Source: Hyposmocoma kahamanoa
Taxonomy: Eukaryota > Arthropoda > Insecta > Lepidoptera > Cosmopterigidae
Length of the DNA stretch: 64,000 nt
Reading direction: 5' to 3'
Assembly: GCF_003589595.1 (NCBI RefSeq)
Contig: NW_020654748.1
Coordinates: 7,088,690-7,152,689 of the forward strand
Position 1 is the first letter of the stretch, and each line of letters starts with the position of its first letter. Shown here piece after piece: positions 21,730 through 33,660 of the stretch. A program made the translations under genes and the position numbers. The notes below the pieces were generated by a model, which saw only the letters and a list, made by a program, of their open reading frames with translations, did no database searches and was not told where the DNA came from.

Positions 21730-24308
21730 GGGGAACGTGGGGTATTGGGAGCCCGCGGGTAATGAGAGCGGTGTTAAACTGGACGTTCCCAATGGTCGTA
21801 TTTGTGCAAACGGCACTCCTATGTCTTCGTTAACGTTCGCCAAGGTTCGAATCCTGTGGGCGACCAAGTAGAACCCTGCGTTTAGTCGTATGAGATGGTT
21901 GTGTGTTTTTCGCTCCGCGCTTATAAAATTTGCCAAATTTCATCATTCCAGGTAAGCATTAAAATGCATAGATACTACATTGTATTTACAGAAGCTATAT
22001 GTCACCATATCTATCAAATTTTAGATGTTTTGCTTGAAATCACAATAAAAATAGAATTCAATTCAATATTCTTTATTGCACAATAAACAAGCAAAAATAC
22101 AAAACAATCAAAAATACAGTGTAGAACAGGCGGCCTTATTGCTAAATAGCAATCTCTGCCAGGCAACCTTGGGGTGATAGGACAAACTAAAAGTAGTAAT
22201 AATAATAGAGGGCGCAATAAATATGATATTATTATTAAACATCATAATATATGAATGAAATAAATAATAAATATCTACTAACATATAAATTACATAAATA
22301 CTTAAATACTAATATAATACATACAAATAAATATATTATCACCACAGAAGAGGAAAATTAAAAAATTAAAAAAAAAGAAAACCAATAAATAAGACAGCAG
22401 AGTAGAATTTATAATTTAAGGTAATGAGCCTTAACTAGGATTTTAAATGACTCAATAGTCTTTGCTCGTCTGATCGACTCAGGTTCCACAGCTTGATGCT
22501 CCTAATAGTGAAGGAGTTGGAAAAGTATTTTGAGGAATGGATAGGACAGTTCAGAGAAAGAGTAGAAGAAGAGCGCAAGGTGCGACAGAGAGTACTGCTA
22601 TGATATTCAAAACAACTCTTAAGATAAGCAGGAGAAGTTGGATTAAAAAGGACAGTGTACAGTAGGGATAAAACGCGGAGATCTCTACGACGACGAATGG
22701 GTAGCCATCTAAGTTTCGAGCGAAAATCGGAGACGTGGTCAAATTTACGTAACCCAAAAATGAACCTAATGCAAAGATTCTGCAGCCGCTCTAGTTTGCC
22801 GAGGAGACATTTAGACAAATCAGGATAGCACGCATCTGCATAGTCCAGAATAGGCAAAAGGAGTGATTGTGCTAAACTGATTTTCGTCGGAATGGGAAGA
22901 TAATTACCTAAACGCCGAAGAGACCCATGCGCAGCAAACACCCTCCTACTTAACTCCGTGACATGAGGCCTCCACGATAAGCACTTATCGAAAATAACCC
23001 CAAGGGTCGCCGCCCATACAGGTAACTGCGGAACCAGCCAGTCACTGCCGAAGAAATGCCAAGAGAATCAAACAGCGCAAGCAACAAGTCGAAATCAACG
23101 GTGTTGAAGGCACTGCTGAACTCCAACAGAGTAAGGACGGTGAGTTGATGATTCTCCATTCCCAGTCGAATGTCATCAGAGATTTTGACAAGAGCAGTAG
23201 TCGTACTATGTCCAGAGCGGAAACCGGATTGTAAAGGATTAAAAAGATTGTGACGAGTAAGGAAAAGGGTGAGTTGATGATGGACAAGCTTTTCAAGGAC
23301 CTTGGAGAGGAAAGGGAGAATGGAAATAGGGCGATATTCAGAAAGGGAAGAGGGATTGGTTTTCTTTGGAAGAGGAATGATGTGGGGCATCTTTCCAAGC
23401 AGATGGAAAGGTACCAGTGGAAATGGATGTATTAAGGATTTTGGTTATGACAGGAGTGAGGATATCAATGAGCGGAATGATCATATTACGACTAATGCTA
23501 TCACAACCAACGGCATTCGATGAGATGGAGAGAATGTTCCTCTTGACATCACCAACAGTGAACTGGCTGAGTTCAAAAGAAGGAATATTAAATAAGGAAG
23601 GAATATATATAGGTAATGGCAATTCAGAAAGAAATTGCAGAGTATCTGACTTAACCTTGTTATCAATAGAAGAGGAAGAGGAGAAGTGAGTATTAAGGAG
23701 ATTAAGGTCAACGTCAATAGAAGTTTTGCTATTAGGAACTTTTCCAATACCTAAAGATTTCAAAAACCTCCAGACCTTCGCTGGGTCCCCGTTTTCAACG
23801 GCTTTATGTACATGACGAAATATTTTTATAGAAATATATATATTATATATATTATAGAAATATATATTATAGAAATGTTTTTACTGTTTTATTTCTTTTT
23901 CAATTCGATGTTACGCGGGTAATGAGAGCTATTTGGCTCTCCTTATCCCATTGCAATATTCACTGGATATTCCTCTAACACTTTCTTGTTTATTTTCATT
24001 ACTTTTTAACTTATATATTTTATTATTTTAATTTTTTTTTCAGACTGATTATATATAATGGCTCCCATTTGACATACGGGATTCTTATCGGCTCCCATTT
24101 CCCGAACTGTGGGGTAATGGTAGCGAATGACATGTTTTAGGTTTTTCTTCTTAACCAAATGTTATATTTTAATTTCACATTTTTTCTGTGATTATCTAGT
24201 ACCCTGATATGTGAAGCGTACGTTCATAACTAACAAAAATTTAAATTGCATAAATTATGACATTTATTATCAATTTTCCTTAGTAGGCTCCCATTCCCCC
24301 ACGCTCCC
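21730..24308. mobile_element. TA-flanked TIR element interrupted by a CR1-like LINE
   Basis: The left end (ggggaacgtggggtattggg) and the inverted right end (ggagcgtgggggaatggg) are imperfect TIRs flanked by TA (21728-21729 and 24309-24310). Both halves repeat the word 'gtaatgagagc' or 'ggctcccatt'. The LINE at 22050-23825 lies inside; without it the element would be about 0.7-0.8 kb and has no transposase. A TA duplication fits Tc1/mariner or pogo-type mobilisation. Confidence 0.6.
22050..23825 (-). pseudogene. CR1-like LINE ORF2 with internal deletion
   Basis: Minus strand. It starts near 23822 (HKAVENGDPAKVWRFLKSLG), the linker before the RT. From 23390 come EYRPISILPFLSKVLEKLV, SGFRSGHSTTTALVK and motif A as LLEFSSAFNTVDFDL, where the usual aspartate of LDFSSAF is glutamate. 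The frame then joins at about 22955-23000 directly to LGVIFDKCLSWRPHVTELSR and the C-terminal domain (SLLLPILDYADACYPDLSKC; LRWLPIRRRRDLRVLSLLYT). Motif B and the YADD box, about 120-130 residues by comparison with the family, are missing. The 3' UTR runs to an 'aattcaattcaatattc' tail near 22050. It is 5'-truncated, with frameshifts near 23390. Confidence 0.85.
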
Positions 24309-24769
24309 TATCAACCAAAATAATTTCGTAACTTTGTCAACTCCCATTAAACTCTTAATTAATACAACGATTTGCGATTGGTTGAAGAATCACAGCCTTT
24401 CACCGTTTCACTTTGGTAAATATAGGACCTCATAGTTTCAGAGCATCGGCTCTCACTGAACTGAAGTTGAAACATTCGTTTTCCATCAAAAGTTTTCACA
24501 CGATCCCATTTAGGTGTGTCCCAGGCTGCTAGCGTGGAACGGAGACCCTTTTACATAAAGATAAGGTTAAACTTGTTTCTAAACTTTGTGACGCCGATGA
24601 AGGTGCCAAAGTTTAATATTGGAGGCTGAAAATTATTGATCCATTTTAGGCATATCCGCATATTTTATATATTGACATATTTTAATATAAAACTACTTAC
24701 TATACACGTTTCGGAACTTGTAGAGAAATTAACAATGAATTTAGTACGGTTCGTAACAGTAGTTCGTCT

Positions 24770-25140
24770 AGTCAGCATTACGAATTGATACAAAGATCTA
24801 ACAAACTCAAAAAAAATCCTTCGATCCTTCGAGCCAGCGACATTTTCGCCTAACGCGGGCTATCGCTCTCCCACGTGAGCTACGGAGCGAGTCAACAGAC
24901 CTTAAGAATTTCTCTGTGTTTGATGCAGAACTTTGTTTTAACGGCTTTTTTGCTGTACTCGCCGCCTGTGACAGTGTTTTCTTCAATCAATCACGGCTAC
25001 CAGCGCGAGCGGATGACAAAAGATGTCGCTTTATTAATTGCAGTATTTATTTATATTTTTTTGTGAAATTACTCCGTTTTGTTGTTATAATTGATACAAA
25101 GATTGAACAAACTCAAAGAAAAACTCTTTGCATACGGCTA
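24770..25140 (-). repeat. tRNA-derived SINE, family S2 (24770-24905) and a tail fragment (25085-25140)
   Basis: The minus strand reads 'ccgtagctcacgtgggagag' (A-box region), then 'ctggctcgaagga' (B-box-like) and 'tttttgagtttgttagatct'. The same tail recurs on the same strand at 25085-25140. The related copy at 43690-43830 has a better B box. It is a SINE rather than a tRNA gene because the anticodon arm and acceptor pairing do not form. Confidence 0.65.
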
Positions 25141-25299
25141 CACACGAAAGATTTCTATTTGAAAAGTAATAATAATTGAAATATTAATTATAATAGTTGA
25201 AATATTACTTTTTTAGACTTTTACTTTTTTCTTTCGTGAGGCTCAGAACTATGAACTAAAGTAACGGATATGTGAAGTCGAATTCTTAACTAGTCCGTG

Positions 25300-26252
25300 G
25301 TCCTTTTTTTATGACACCAAGCAACGGGACGAACAACGCCTATCCACGACAGTTGCAGTGTCACTCAGAGCTTTTAATCGCAAATAGGTGCGTGGCAATG
25401 CCACTGCACCTTCCCTGCATCATTCTGAGACGTAAATAAAGAAGTCCCATGTGCCTATAAATTCACTTCAAAACCACTTAATGTGAGAATTACTATTTAA
25501 CGACAGAAATAGGTTACTTCCCTGGACGAACTTACTCTCGAGCTCTACGAAAATTAAAATATTACTGTTTGCGACGTTATTACACGCGCACATTTCACAA
25601 ACAAACGAATTTGATATCCTAGCTTTAAGTAGACTCGATGGCAAATAGTCGTAATGGTACCATTGTTACTCAATATTTATTCGAATAGAATCCCACCATC
25701 TACTCCGCCACTCGGCTTAACCCGGCTGAAATAAACATATGTAAACACGGTCGAATGGAGGCAAAAAAAAACCAATTCGAAATTCTGCAACACACGTAAA
25801 ACACAAACTGTCTCTTAAACTTTCGTAATAAAACTGATTTATGTAATCAAATTTACTTAAACGACCAATATTTTAATACATTTTAGTTCCAACAAGTTTA
25901 ATTTAGTTAAGAACATCTTTTGCCGTTTACTACGTTACGTTATATATTTAGTACTAAACACCACACCTATTTAGATCTTTGTGACAGAGTTTATCCTGAG
26001 AAGTACTGCCACCATACTTATTTCCGCCGCCAAGCGGGTAATACCCACATTACTGCGTTCCGGTTTAGAAGAATGCTTATGAAACTACAAGCACGTGGAA
26101 CTTGTCAACTTTATACCTCACGATGATGGACGCAGTTGCAGTGCTTCTCAAATATTTGCGATTTAAAGCACTGGTACTCCAACTGTTATGAGTAGGCATG
26201 TCGCTTACCACCACACGGTTCGTTCTGAGACTTGATATCACAAAAATAAAGA
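25300..26252. repeat. Repeat family A, head-to-head pair (25300-25555 minus, 25985-26252 plus)
   Basis: A minus copy from 'tatgacaccaagcaacggga' to 'ttactctcgagctctacg' and a plus copy ending 'gagacttgatatcacaaaa' face each other across about 430 bp of unrelated AT-rich sequence. Both are 10-20 percent diverged by eye. Confidence 0.75.
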
Positions 26253-26319
26253 TTTTCGTAGTACATCATTAATATTTCAAGTAGGACATAAGTGACATAG
26301 TTTCAATTGAAATTGTGTT

Positions 26320-26441
26320 TTTTATGATACCAAGTGACGGGATGAATAAGTCATGCGCCTGGTGGTAAGCGACATGCCTGTCAGTGGCAGTTGCAGTACC
26401 ACTCATAGCCTTAGAGGGGCACTGCCACTGCGCCTGTCACT
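26320..26441 (-). repeat. Repeat family A copy, cut by the LINE at 26442
   Basis: Starts 'tttttatgataccaagtgac' and ends abruptly at 'cactgcgcctgtcac', exactly where the LINE 3' tail (TCAAAG repeats) begins. The remainder is not found beyond the LINE. Confidence 0.75.
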
Positions 26442-28578
26442 AGTCAAAGTCAAAGTCAAAGATTATTTATTCCATAGGTAAAATAAATTTACACTTGAAA
26501 ACGTCACATTTAAGCTACTGCTCGTTCACTACGCTGACCTCCCTGAGAAGAACGAGCAAGAAACTCTAGGGATTGCTCTTTTCAAATAAACTTAAATGCT
26601 ATGGAATACACTTTGAATCAAATTTGTATGGATTCTGGAGCCATGTCGTCTTTCCATACATCTTTATCTAACACGTAGTCTTCAATTTTGTAATATGATT
26701 TTTCGATCAAAATATTTTTAATGCAGTTTATAAACTTAGGAAATGATAAACTTAATATATGCTCCGGAATCTTATTGTAAAAACGTATACAGTTCCCCAT
26801 AAAAGAGTTGTTTACCTTGGTTAAATGAAATCGTGGTACCATGAGTTTGGACTTAGCTCTAAGGTTAATATTATTGATATCTTCTTTCTTATTGAAATTA
26901 TGTATATTTTTACGGGCATATAAAATATTTGAGTAAATGTACTGTGATGCCACAGTCATGATACCAGTCTCCTTAAACTTTTCTCTGAGAGATACCCGAG
27001 AGCCTAGACGGTACACAGAACGAATCGCTCGTTTTTGCAATACAAATATGGTTTGAATATCTGCCGCTTTACCCCACATGAGAATCCCGTAGGACATTAT
27101 ACTATGGCAGTAACTAAAGTAAACTAGTCTAGCAGTACTAACATCGGTAAGCTCACGTATTCTGCGGACTGCGTATGCAGCGGAGCTTAATCTGCTGACC
27201 AGGGACGATATATGTGGAAACCACTGAAGTTTACTATCTAAGGTCACTCCCGAGAAGACTGCTTTATTAACAAGGTCTAACTTTTCTCCGTTTATTTCTA
27301 TGCTTGGACTAGTCGATTTTACGTTAGGTAATTCTAATTTAACACATTTTGTCTTCTTGGCATTAAGCAATAAATTGTTAGCATTAAACCAATAAACTAC
27401 CTTAGAGAGGGTATCATTAATACGGTCATAGTTAATGTCATGTCTATCTGTTTTAAAAATCAAGGATGTGTCATCAGCAAACAACACTATTTCGCAATGA
27501 TCCTTAACAAAGAATGGCAGATCATTAATATAAATCAGAAATAAGAAAGGTCCAAGTATTGAGCCCTGTGGAACACCCATTTTTACTGGAGAACCCAAAG
27601 AAGTCACTCCATTTATGTCTACTTTCTGAATTCTACCGTTGAGATATGACGAGACAAGGTTCGACGCCTTGCCATTTACACCGTAATGTTCCAGCTTCCT
27701 AAAAAGAGTATTATGATCCACGCAATCAAATGCCTTTGAGAGATCACAGAAAACACCAATAGCGTTCTGGGACCTTTCCCAAGCATCAAAGATGTGTTTT
27801 AGTAACGCTACCCCCGCATCGCTAGTCGATCTACCACTAGTAAACCCGTATTGTTCACTATGAAAAATATGATTCCTACCGAAATAGGACAGTAATTGAA
27901 TTAGCATAACCTTTTCGAATATTTTACTTAAAGCTGGTAAAATTGAAATGGACCTATAGTTGCTAGGATCAACTTTCCTACCGCTTTTGAATAAGGGAAT
28001 AAACTTGCTGTATTTCATTAAATCGGGAAAAACACCTTCGTCAACGCACCTATTGAAAGCTACAGCTAACTGTGGGGAAATGAGATTAATAACTGAGTCT
28101 ATAACTTTAGTTGATATGCCCCAGAGATCTTCAGTTTTTTTAACATGTATTGACTTAAAAGCTTTTATGATGTCTTGTGGATTAACATGACGAAAATGCA
28201 TAATTATATATATATATATATATAAATGCATATTAATAATTAATAGGAGGAATGTAATGATTTTGTAGTGTTCACAGCAATTTCCGAAAAAACGATTAAA
28301 AGCTTGGGCTACTTTATCTTTAGATTTTATAAGTTTGCTGTCTAATTCTAAAACTATATCTCTATCGTGTAGTTTAACCCTGCCTGACTCTTTATTTATT
28401 ATGCTCCAAGTAGTTTTAGATTTAATTATCGATTGTTCTTCACTTCTTAATAGTTTCTCGTAAATGAACCGCAGTAACCTCTGATTACTGTACAGCTTTG
28501 TTATGAAAGTAATTTTTGTTTTATAGAATGTTTTTACAAACAGTACGATAATTAGTTTATGAAATTTCCTTTATAACT
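26442..28578 (-). pseudogene. CR1/L2-like (Daphne- or Zenon-type) LINE: near-intact RT, 5'-truncated
   Basis: The minus-strand frame is open from about 28578 to the stop at 26618, roughly 650 codons. N-terminal linker: KSKTTWSIINKESGR and KDKVAQAFNRFFGNCC. RT motifs in order: SNYRSISILPALSKIFEKVM; SEQYGFTSGRSTSDAG; motif A IGVFCDLSKAFDCVDH; motif B MGVPQGSILGPFLFLIYIND; motif C IVLFADDTSLIFKT; then FSGVTLDSKLQWFPHI and the C-terminal YFSYCHSIMSYGILMWG domain. All three catalytic aspartates are present. The apurinic endonuclease is absent (5' truncation). The 3' UTR ends in TCAAAG-type repeats at 26442-26460. A (TA)n run inside the frame adds a Tyr-Ile repeat, so the protein may be abnormal. 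Without an endonuclease or promoter it is probably inactive but young. The start at 28231 is only the first methionine after the (TA)n-containing segment; the frame continues upstream. Confidence 0.9.
28203..28224. repeat. (TA)n microsatellite within the LINE frame
   Basis: About eleven TA units, read in the LINE frame as alternating Tyr and Ile. The flanking 28195-28260 segment is AT-only and does not align with the expected linker of the LINE protein. Confidence 0.85.
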
Positions 28579-28607
28579 AACGCTCAGACTGGCTAACTTT
28601 CTGTATA

Positions 28608-28898
28608 TTCCTTTTTTTTAAAATACCAAGTGACGGGATGAACAAGTGGTACGCCTGGTGGTAAGCGACATACCTATCCGTACCAATTGCAGTGTCATTC
28701 AGAGCTTTAAACCGCAAAGATCTTAGGGGCACTGCCAATGCGCCCGTCGCCCTGAGACGTAAGTTGAAAAGTCCCGAGTGCCAGTAATTTCACCAGCATC
28801 CTTACCCTTTAAAATCGGAACGCAGTAATGCTCACATTTCTGCTTGATGATAGAAATATATAAGGTGGCAGTACTTCCCTGGATGAACTCTTTTTCCT
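28608..28898 (-). repeat. Repeat family A copy (minus, near full length)
   Basis: Runs from 'tttaaaataccaagtgacgg' to 'ttccctggatgaactctttt'. Both hairpin blocks are present. It begins 30 bp beyond the 5' end of the LINE. Confidence 0.8.
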
Positions 28899-28899
28899 A

Positions 28900-30190
28900 A
28901 CATAATGTTTCGAAATCATCATCAGCATCTTCGGAAGCTTTAGGCCAAAACTGAGGTTTTTTTTAAATATATATGCGCATTTGGCCTACATAATGAAAAG
29001 TGACAATGTGATCGATGATGGAGCATGCATATCTAAATAATGCCTATTCACTCTCGCCATGGAAAGACCCAACTAGCTGAATGCTGGTTGGGAATTTCAC
29101 ATCTACGAAGAGCAATTATACTCACATATATGAGCATCTTGTCCAAGAAGAGGGTTTCACCATTTTGTTTTCATTCATTCATTCAAGTAAGTAATAATTA
29201 ATTATCTAAACTATAGATAAACTAAAAATTACTTAGGGCGAAATGGTATCGCGTGGATATTGAAACGTTTGTGGTAGACCCAGAGAATTTCATTGCACTA
29301 TAGTTAAACCTTTATTAATAAAATATGCTCTATTATTGTAAAGTAAGTAAAATAAGATTTCTAGTCCCATGACGTATTTATTACGGAACACGGGACAGAA
29401 AATTCCATTGAATTATTTGTATTAACAATAGCCGAATGAAACCGATTTTTCCGTAGATGGATGGCCAACATGGAAATTTTGAGGAAATTTGTGATTTTTT
29501 TTAAATCGAGTTTTGCCAATCGTATTTCGGGTCCTATACTTTACTACCGATATCTTTTGTTTTCATTGTCAATTTAAAAAAAAACTTAAATTCGTATTTT
29601 TAACGTCGAAAAACCGATTTTCGGTGTGGTCGAAATACATCAAAACATCTATTTTGGAATCTCACTTCACGTTAATGATACAGACCTGTCAGTGCAAATC
29701 TAATTCAGGACCTTCTAAATCGGAGAGAAATGTTCTATAAACTAGGTTACTGCTGATTTGTGGCGCGTACGGTGTTTTAATACTACTAAGCCCCAAAGCA
29801 ATTACAGTGATAACTCCTGAAGCCAAGTAAGGTTTGCGAACCAATCTCTTAGCTGGATTGCTATGCAAACTCTGTTAGGCAGAAGCACAAACGTGACCGG
29901 AATCCGTCTGTGGGTGGATTACAAATAATTCGGTATGCTTACGGTAAAACTGCTTCCATGAAACGCAGATATAAGCACATCTGAAATCCGATATAAATAT
30001 GTACGTAGAATATAATCTATTACGTACCCTTAAACTTGTTAAAGGTTGACTTGGATTGGAGCAAGCCGCAAGCCACAAGGTATTTAGTATGTCCAACTTC
30101 AGCGTATTATATGTACGAGCAACCCTCGACTGGATAAGGCCTTTGTAGTAGATCGTAGACAATTCCGCGCAGAGTACTTTTATCCCGTAA
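28900..30190. other. Spacer, nothing recognised
   Basis: The frames at 29513-29740 (plus) and 29875-30216 (minus) have no recognisable motif. AT-rich otherwise. Confidence 0.4.
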
Positions 30191-30194
30191 GCTA

Positions 30195-30412
30195 ATAGAA
30201 GCAGTAATGTCATCATTATTGTGTTCCGGTTTTGAAGGGTAAGGGTGCTGGTGAAATTACAGGCACATGAGGCTTGTCAACATACGCCTCAAAGTGGCGG
30301 GCGCAGTGGCAGTGCCCCTCAAATCTTTGCAACTTAAAACTTTGAGTAGCACTGCAACTGTTAAGGACAGGCGTATAGCTTACTCACTTGACATTATAAA
30401 AAAAATCTACAA
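30195..30412 (+). repeat. Repeat family A copy (plus, 5'-truncated)
   Basis: Begins in the 'attattgtgttccggttttg' region and ends at an A run after 'tcacttgacattataaaa'. The last part is shortened ('agcttactcacttgac'), losing the 'cgcacgacttgttcgtc' segment. Confidence 0.75.
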
Positions 30413-30414
30413 AC

Positions 30415-31730
30415 TAAAACCTTTTTTTTTAGTACTTTCATCATTTCAACCAAATTATGTAAACATTATTATATTATGTAAAGAGAAAAAAGGGCTGTGT
30501 GGTTGGATATTCCGTTGCCAAAATGCATGGAAAACATTGCTGCTGTCGACCACAAACAATTGGAACAGTGAAATCAATGCAAATATTCCAACATGTAGTT
30601 CGTTTCATTTGAGTCTAAAATTATTCCAATTTGAGCTTTATGTTCGATAGTCAAAAGATCTTTATGCATTTTAAGGAAACATGAATGGCATGTCCTAGTA
30701 ATAAGTTACAGATAATCCGATTATATGTTCAATCAGACTTATCCTTCTGAAAACTTTTGAAGGCACGTCGCACACATGCCAAAAACGTGAACCCGTGAGC
30801 GAGCACTAATTAACAGGATTATTGTGTTTCGGTGAGGCAATAAGGGTACTCGGTACTGACTACCTCTGGTGATAGAATCGCGTCACCTGTCCACTCTGAA
30901 CCGAATCATGTCTATCGACGGTAATTTGATTCTTATATCATTTTCCTTTTTGCACCAGAAAAAAAGGATGGATGTATATTTGCGTATTTATTCATTCACA
31001 TTCCTGCAGCCATTGACCTAGTTCTGTCAATAATACTTTCTCATGAAAGGTACTTGAATCGTATAGGAAGCTATATTTGAAACTACAGAATACGATAACT
31101 ATATTAACTTTGTTCCATAAACGCGAATGTTTCGACATTGCAACGTTTAAGAAGTTTTAAAATCGACTCTGAGTCTGAAAAGGAAATATGGTTGACTTTC
31201 CAATTTCCTACATAAACGAAGCATACCTGACTTCGACGAGCATACCTCAATTTTCGCTTCTAACAAGCGGAAATCAGGTTTCACTCATATGGAGGGTTTC
31301 ATTCATTCGTGGCCTTGGTAGCAACGTCGTTTCCAAATTAAACGAATTTTGGCAACATAGACCCGGCCGCCTCTTCTTTTCAATTTCGTGGCAGAGTAAA
31401 GAAAATCTTCGCAAGATCTCGTAATAAACACGACGGCGTCAGCGCCAATGAAATTTGCAAATGAATACCCCGTAAATGCGTCTAGGGACCTCTTGAATTT
31501 TGGCGCCACGGGAAATCAGTGATTCGGGGAGCGTCAACTGTTGATTTTCAATCGCTCCGTATTGCTTTAGTAGATGGAGACTGCAGTAAACACTGAAATG
31601 ACTGTCACAAGAAAATAATCACGACTATCTAACTCCGAAAGTTATAATTACTCATGAAACATAGGTAAAACTTAAAACAAAAACAGTGCCACATTCTGCC
31701 CTACCCGAAAAATATGTAGCATACATATTT
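30415..31730. other. Spacer, nothing recognised
   Basis: The plus frame at 31188-31424 is the only one with a varied composition (MVDFPISYINEAYLTSTSIP), but no family is recognised and the overlapping minus frame is similar. No gene is called. Confidence 0.35.
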
Positions 31731-31734
31731 ATGT

Positions 31735-31905
31735 ACAAAGACTTATCTATTTCTGTCGCCAAGCAGTAATGTGAGTATTACTGCGTTCTGATGAAATTAA
31801 AGGCACCTGGGAGTTGTCAACTTATGTCTCAAGTTGATGGACGCAGTGGCAGTGCCTCTCAGATCTTTGCGATATAAAGCTCTGAGTGGCACTGCAACTG
31901 CTAAA
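31735..31905 (+). repeat. Repeat family A fragment (plus, truncated at both ends)
   Basis: Contains 'cttatctatttctgtcgcc', 'agcagtaatgtgagtattac' and 'ggcagtgcctctcagatc', and ends 'ggcactgcaactgctaaaaa'. It lacks the usual 3' 60 bp. Confidence 0.75.
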
Positions 31906-32079
31906 AAAGACTACACACGAAACTTTTAATTTTTTAATTTCGATTTCTAGAAATTTCCAATAATTGATTAATGCTACGACAAGTATGGCAGGCGTATATA
32001 TGTATTTATGCAAAATATACAAACCTTACGAAAGTAGTGGTAGTAACTTAGTAAAACTTTTAAAAGTAGTAAGTATCCA

Positions 32080-32790
32080 GTTCTTAGGTTTTCGCGATTG
32101 TTACACATAGGAAATGAAATTATTTTTCCGGATATAAATCGCGTATATTTGTTTTTTCACACAAAGCGACGTTTCGGTGCCGTTGTCACGGTTGACTGAG
32201 GTGGTACAGTCTTCAACCAGTTATGTCTAATAGTAATGCAAACCACCTTATTTTTTCACTATATTTACAATAGTTATTAATGAAATACCTTATTTTTAAT
32301 TTTACAAAGAAAACATTCCAATTTACGGTACCTACATTAAGTTTTACAAATTATTTTATTGAATGTATTTTTATTAAGTTCAATTTATTATTAATTAATA
32401 ATAAAAATTAGAATAAACTAAAACATATTAATTCGTACTGCAGTCGTATGTCTGTTTGGGATTTTTCATCAGAGGAAATACTGGATCCCAAACCGGTGGT
32501 ACGGAGAAACCATATTCCCTGTTGAAATTAGGATGTTTTTTAATTTCAATGGCCTCTCGCAGCATCCTGGGTAGATAACGAACTTCTTTTGCAAGGACCT
32601 GGGGTTTGTCAAACTTCATTGAATGTGTAGGTTTATCCATGACATGCTCGCAGACTGCAGACTTGTTTAGGCGACGGTGTTATACATCAGCTATATGTTC
32701 TTTGACGCGGGTACAAATACTTTGTTTGTTTGAAAAAACAAATATACGCGATTTAAATTCGGTAAAAAAGTTTCATTTCCTAAGTAGTAA
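32080..32790 (-). mobile_element. Penelope-like element, internally deleted
   Basis: The two termini (32095-32165 and 32722-32783) are inverted copies: 'ggaaatgaaattatttttcc' and, on the other side, 'aaacaaatatacgcg' in opposite orientation. The interior holds an AT-rich 3' region identical in kind to 11950-12240 and the endonuclease relic at 32428-32700. The outer edge carries 'ttcttaggttttcgcgattg', shared with 9765 and 12805. The reverse transcriptase is missing. Confidence 0.65.
32428..32700 (-). pseudogene. Penelope-like element GIY-YIG endonuclease C-terminus
   Basis: The minus strand reads RVKEHIADV, a TAA, HRRLNKSAVCEHV, MDKPTHSMKFDKPQVLAKEV, RYLPRMLREAIEIKKHPNFN and FSVPPVWDPVF. The 'KSAVCEH..H.. 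(I/M).F.. VL..E..Y..R..REAIEI.KHP.NFN(R).(E/D)G' order is that of the C-terminal part of the GIY-YIG endonuclease in Penelope-like retroelements, where it nicks target DNA. The GIY-YIG core itself and the RT are gone, and one in-frame stop is present, so it is a relic. Confidence 0.75.
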
Positions 32791-33600
32791 GTAATTAAAC
32801 AACAATTCACGGCCAAGGTGGCATAAGCATTGCTATCGCTTCTCACATAGCGACTAAAACATTGTTACCTAAACCAAATCCGTACAATATTATCCATTTC
32901 CTAACGAATCGGTTATTATCAAACATGCAATACCTTAATACTAAAATAGTCGTAGTAATAAATTAATTAATTCATAATGTAATAGCCAAGCCAATCATGT
33001 CTCACGCTACGTAGCCTGCAGCGAATGGAAGCAGCAGGTGAAATTAAATGTCAACACTGTTGCTACCTCCGAGGCTAAATGAATTTTGTACGTGTTTTGA
33101 GAAGAAACCTCGAAACGTCACAATGGTATATGCTTTTAATGACACACTTATTACTGTATACATAAACATACCTTGCGTAAACCATATATATATATATAAG
33201 TCAACAATGGCATACTTAATGCTTATAGACAACTTTACCAAAGGTGTTATATACTTTCGTACAATGTAATATCCATCAAATAGCGTATTATATTTATATT
33301 TAACTCACTGCGAGTTCTAAGAGCAAAGCTGCTTATCGAAGGAAAAATCATTCACTGTTGATAAATAAAATACAAGCTCAGTAAAATCCCTACAAGTAAC
33401 TTTGCCACAAATTTTCATGGTTTAAAAGGGTCCGTTTCCTATTTGTAATAAGAAACCTTGAAATCAGTCATTTATCCAATCTTTAGAACATCAAAACAAG
33501 TTTTAAAAGTAAACAAACTTTAGATCGGCTTTTCTCGGTTGTAAAACCTGCTAAATTGAATTTCTTTGCGGTTAGGTAGCTGATGCAATAATAATAATCA
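32791..33600. other. Spacer, nothing recognised
   Basis: AT-rich. Contains a (TA)n run at about 33184-33198. No gene is supported. Confidence 0.4.
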
Positions 33601-33611
33601 TATAATAATAA

Positions 33612-33660
33612 TTAGGCCTTGGGAGCGGCGAGAGTCTAAAATAGATAAATAATAATAATA
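33612..33660 (+). repeat. R4-like element 3' terminal tail and (TAA)n
   Basis: 'ttaggccttgggagcggcg' plus 'agagtctaaaatag' matches the 3' end of the large element at 38500-38530 and the minus-strand copy at 59893-59962. It is bordered on both sides by (AAT)n, and the 5' end of the next element follows at once. Confidence 0.7.

Noticed and set aside
26618..28231. A 537-residue ORF as a possible host gene
   Set aside because: It contains all reverse transcriptase motifs of a LINE and sits directly upstream of a LINE 3' UTR and tail.
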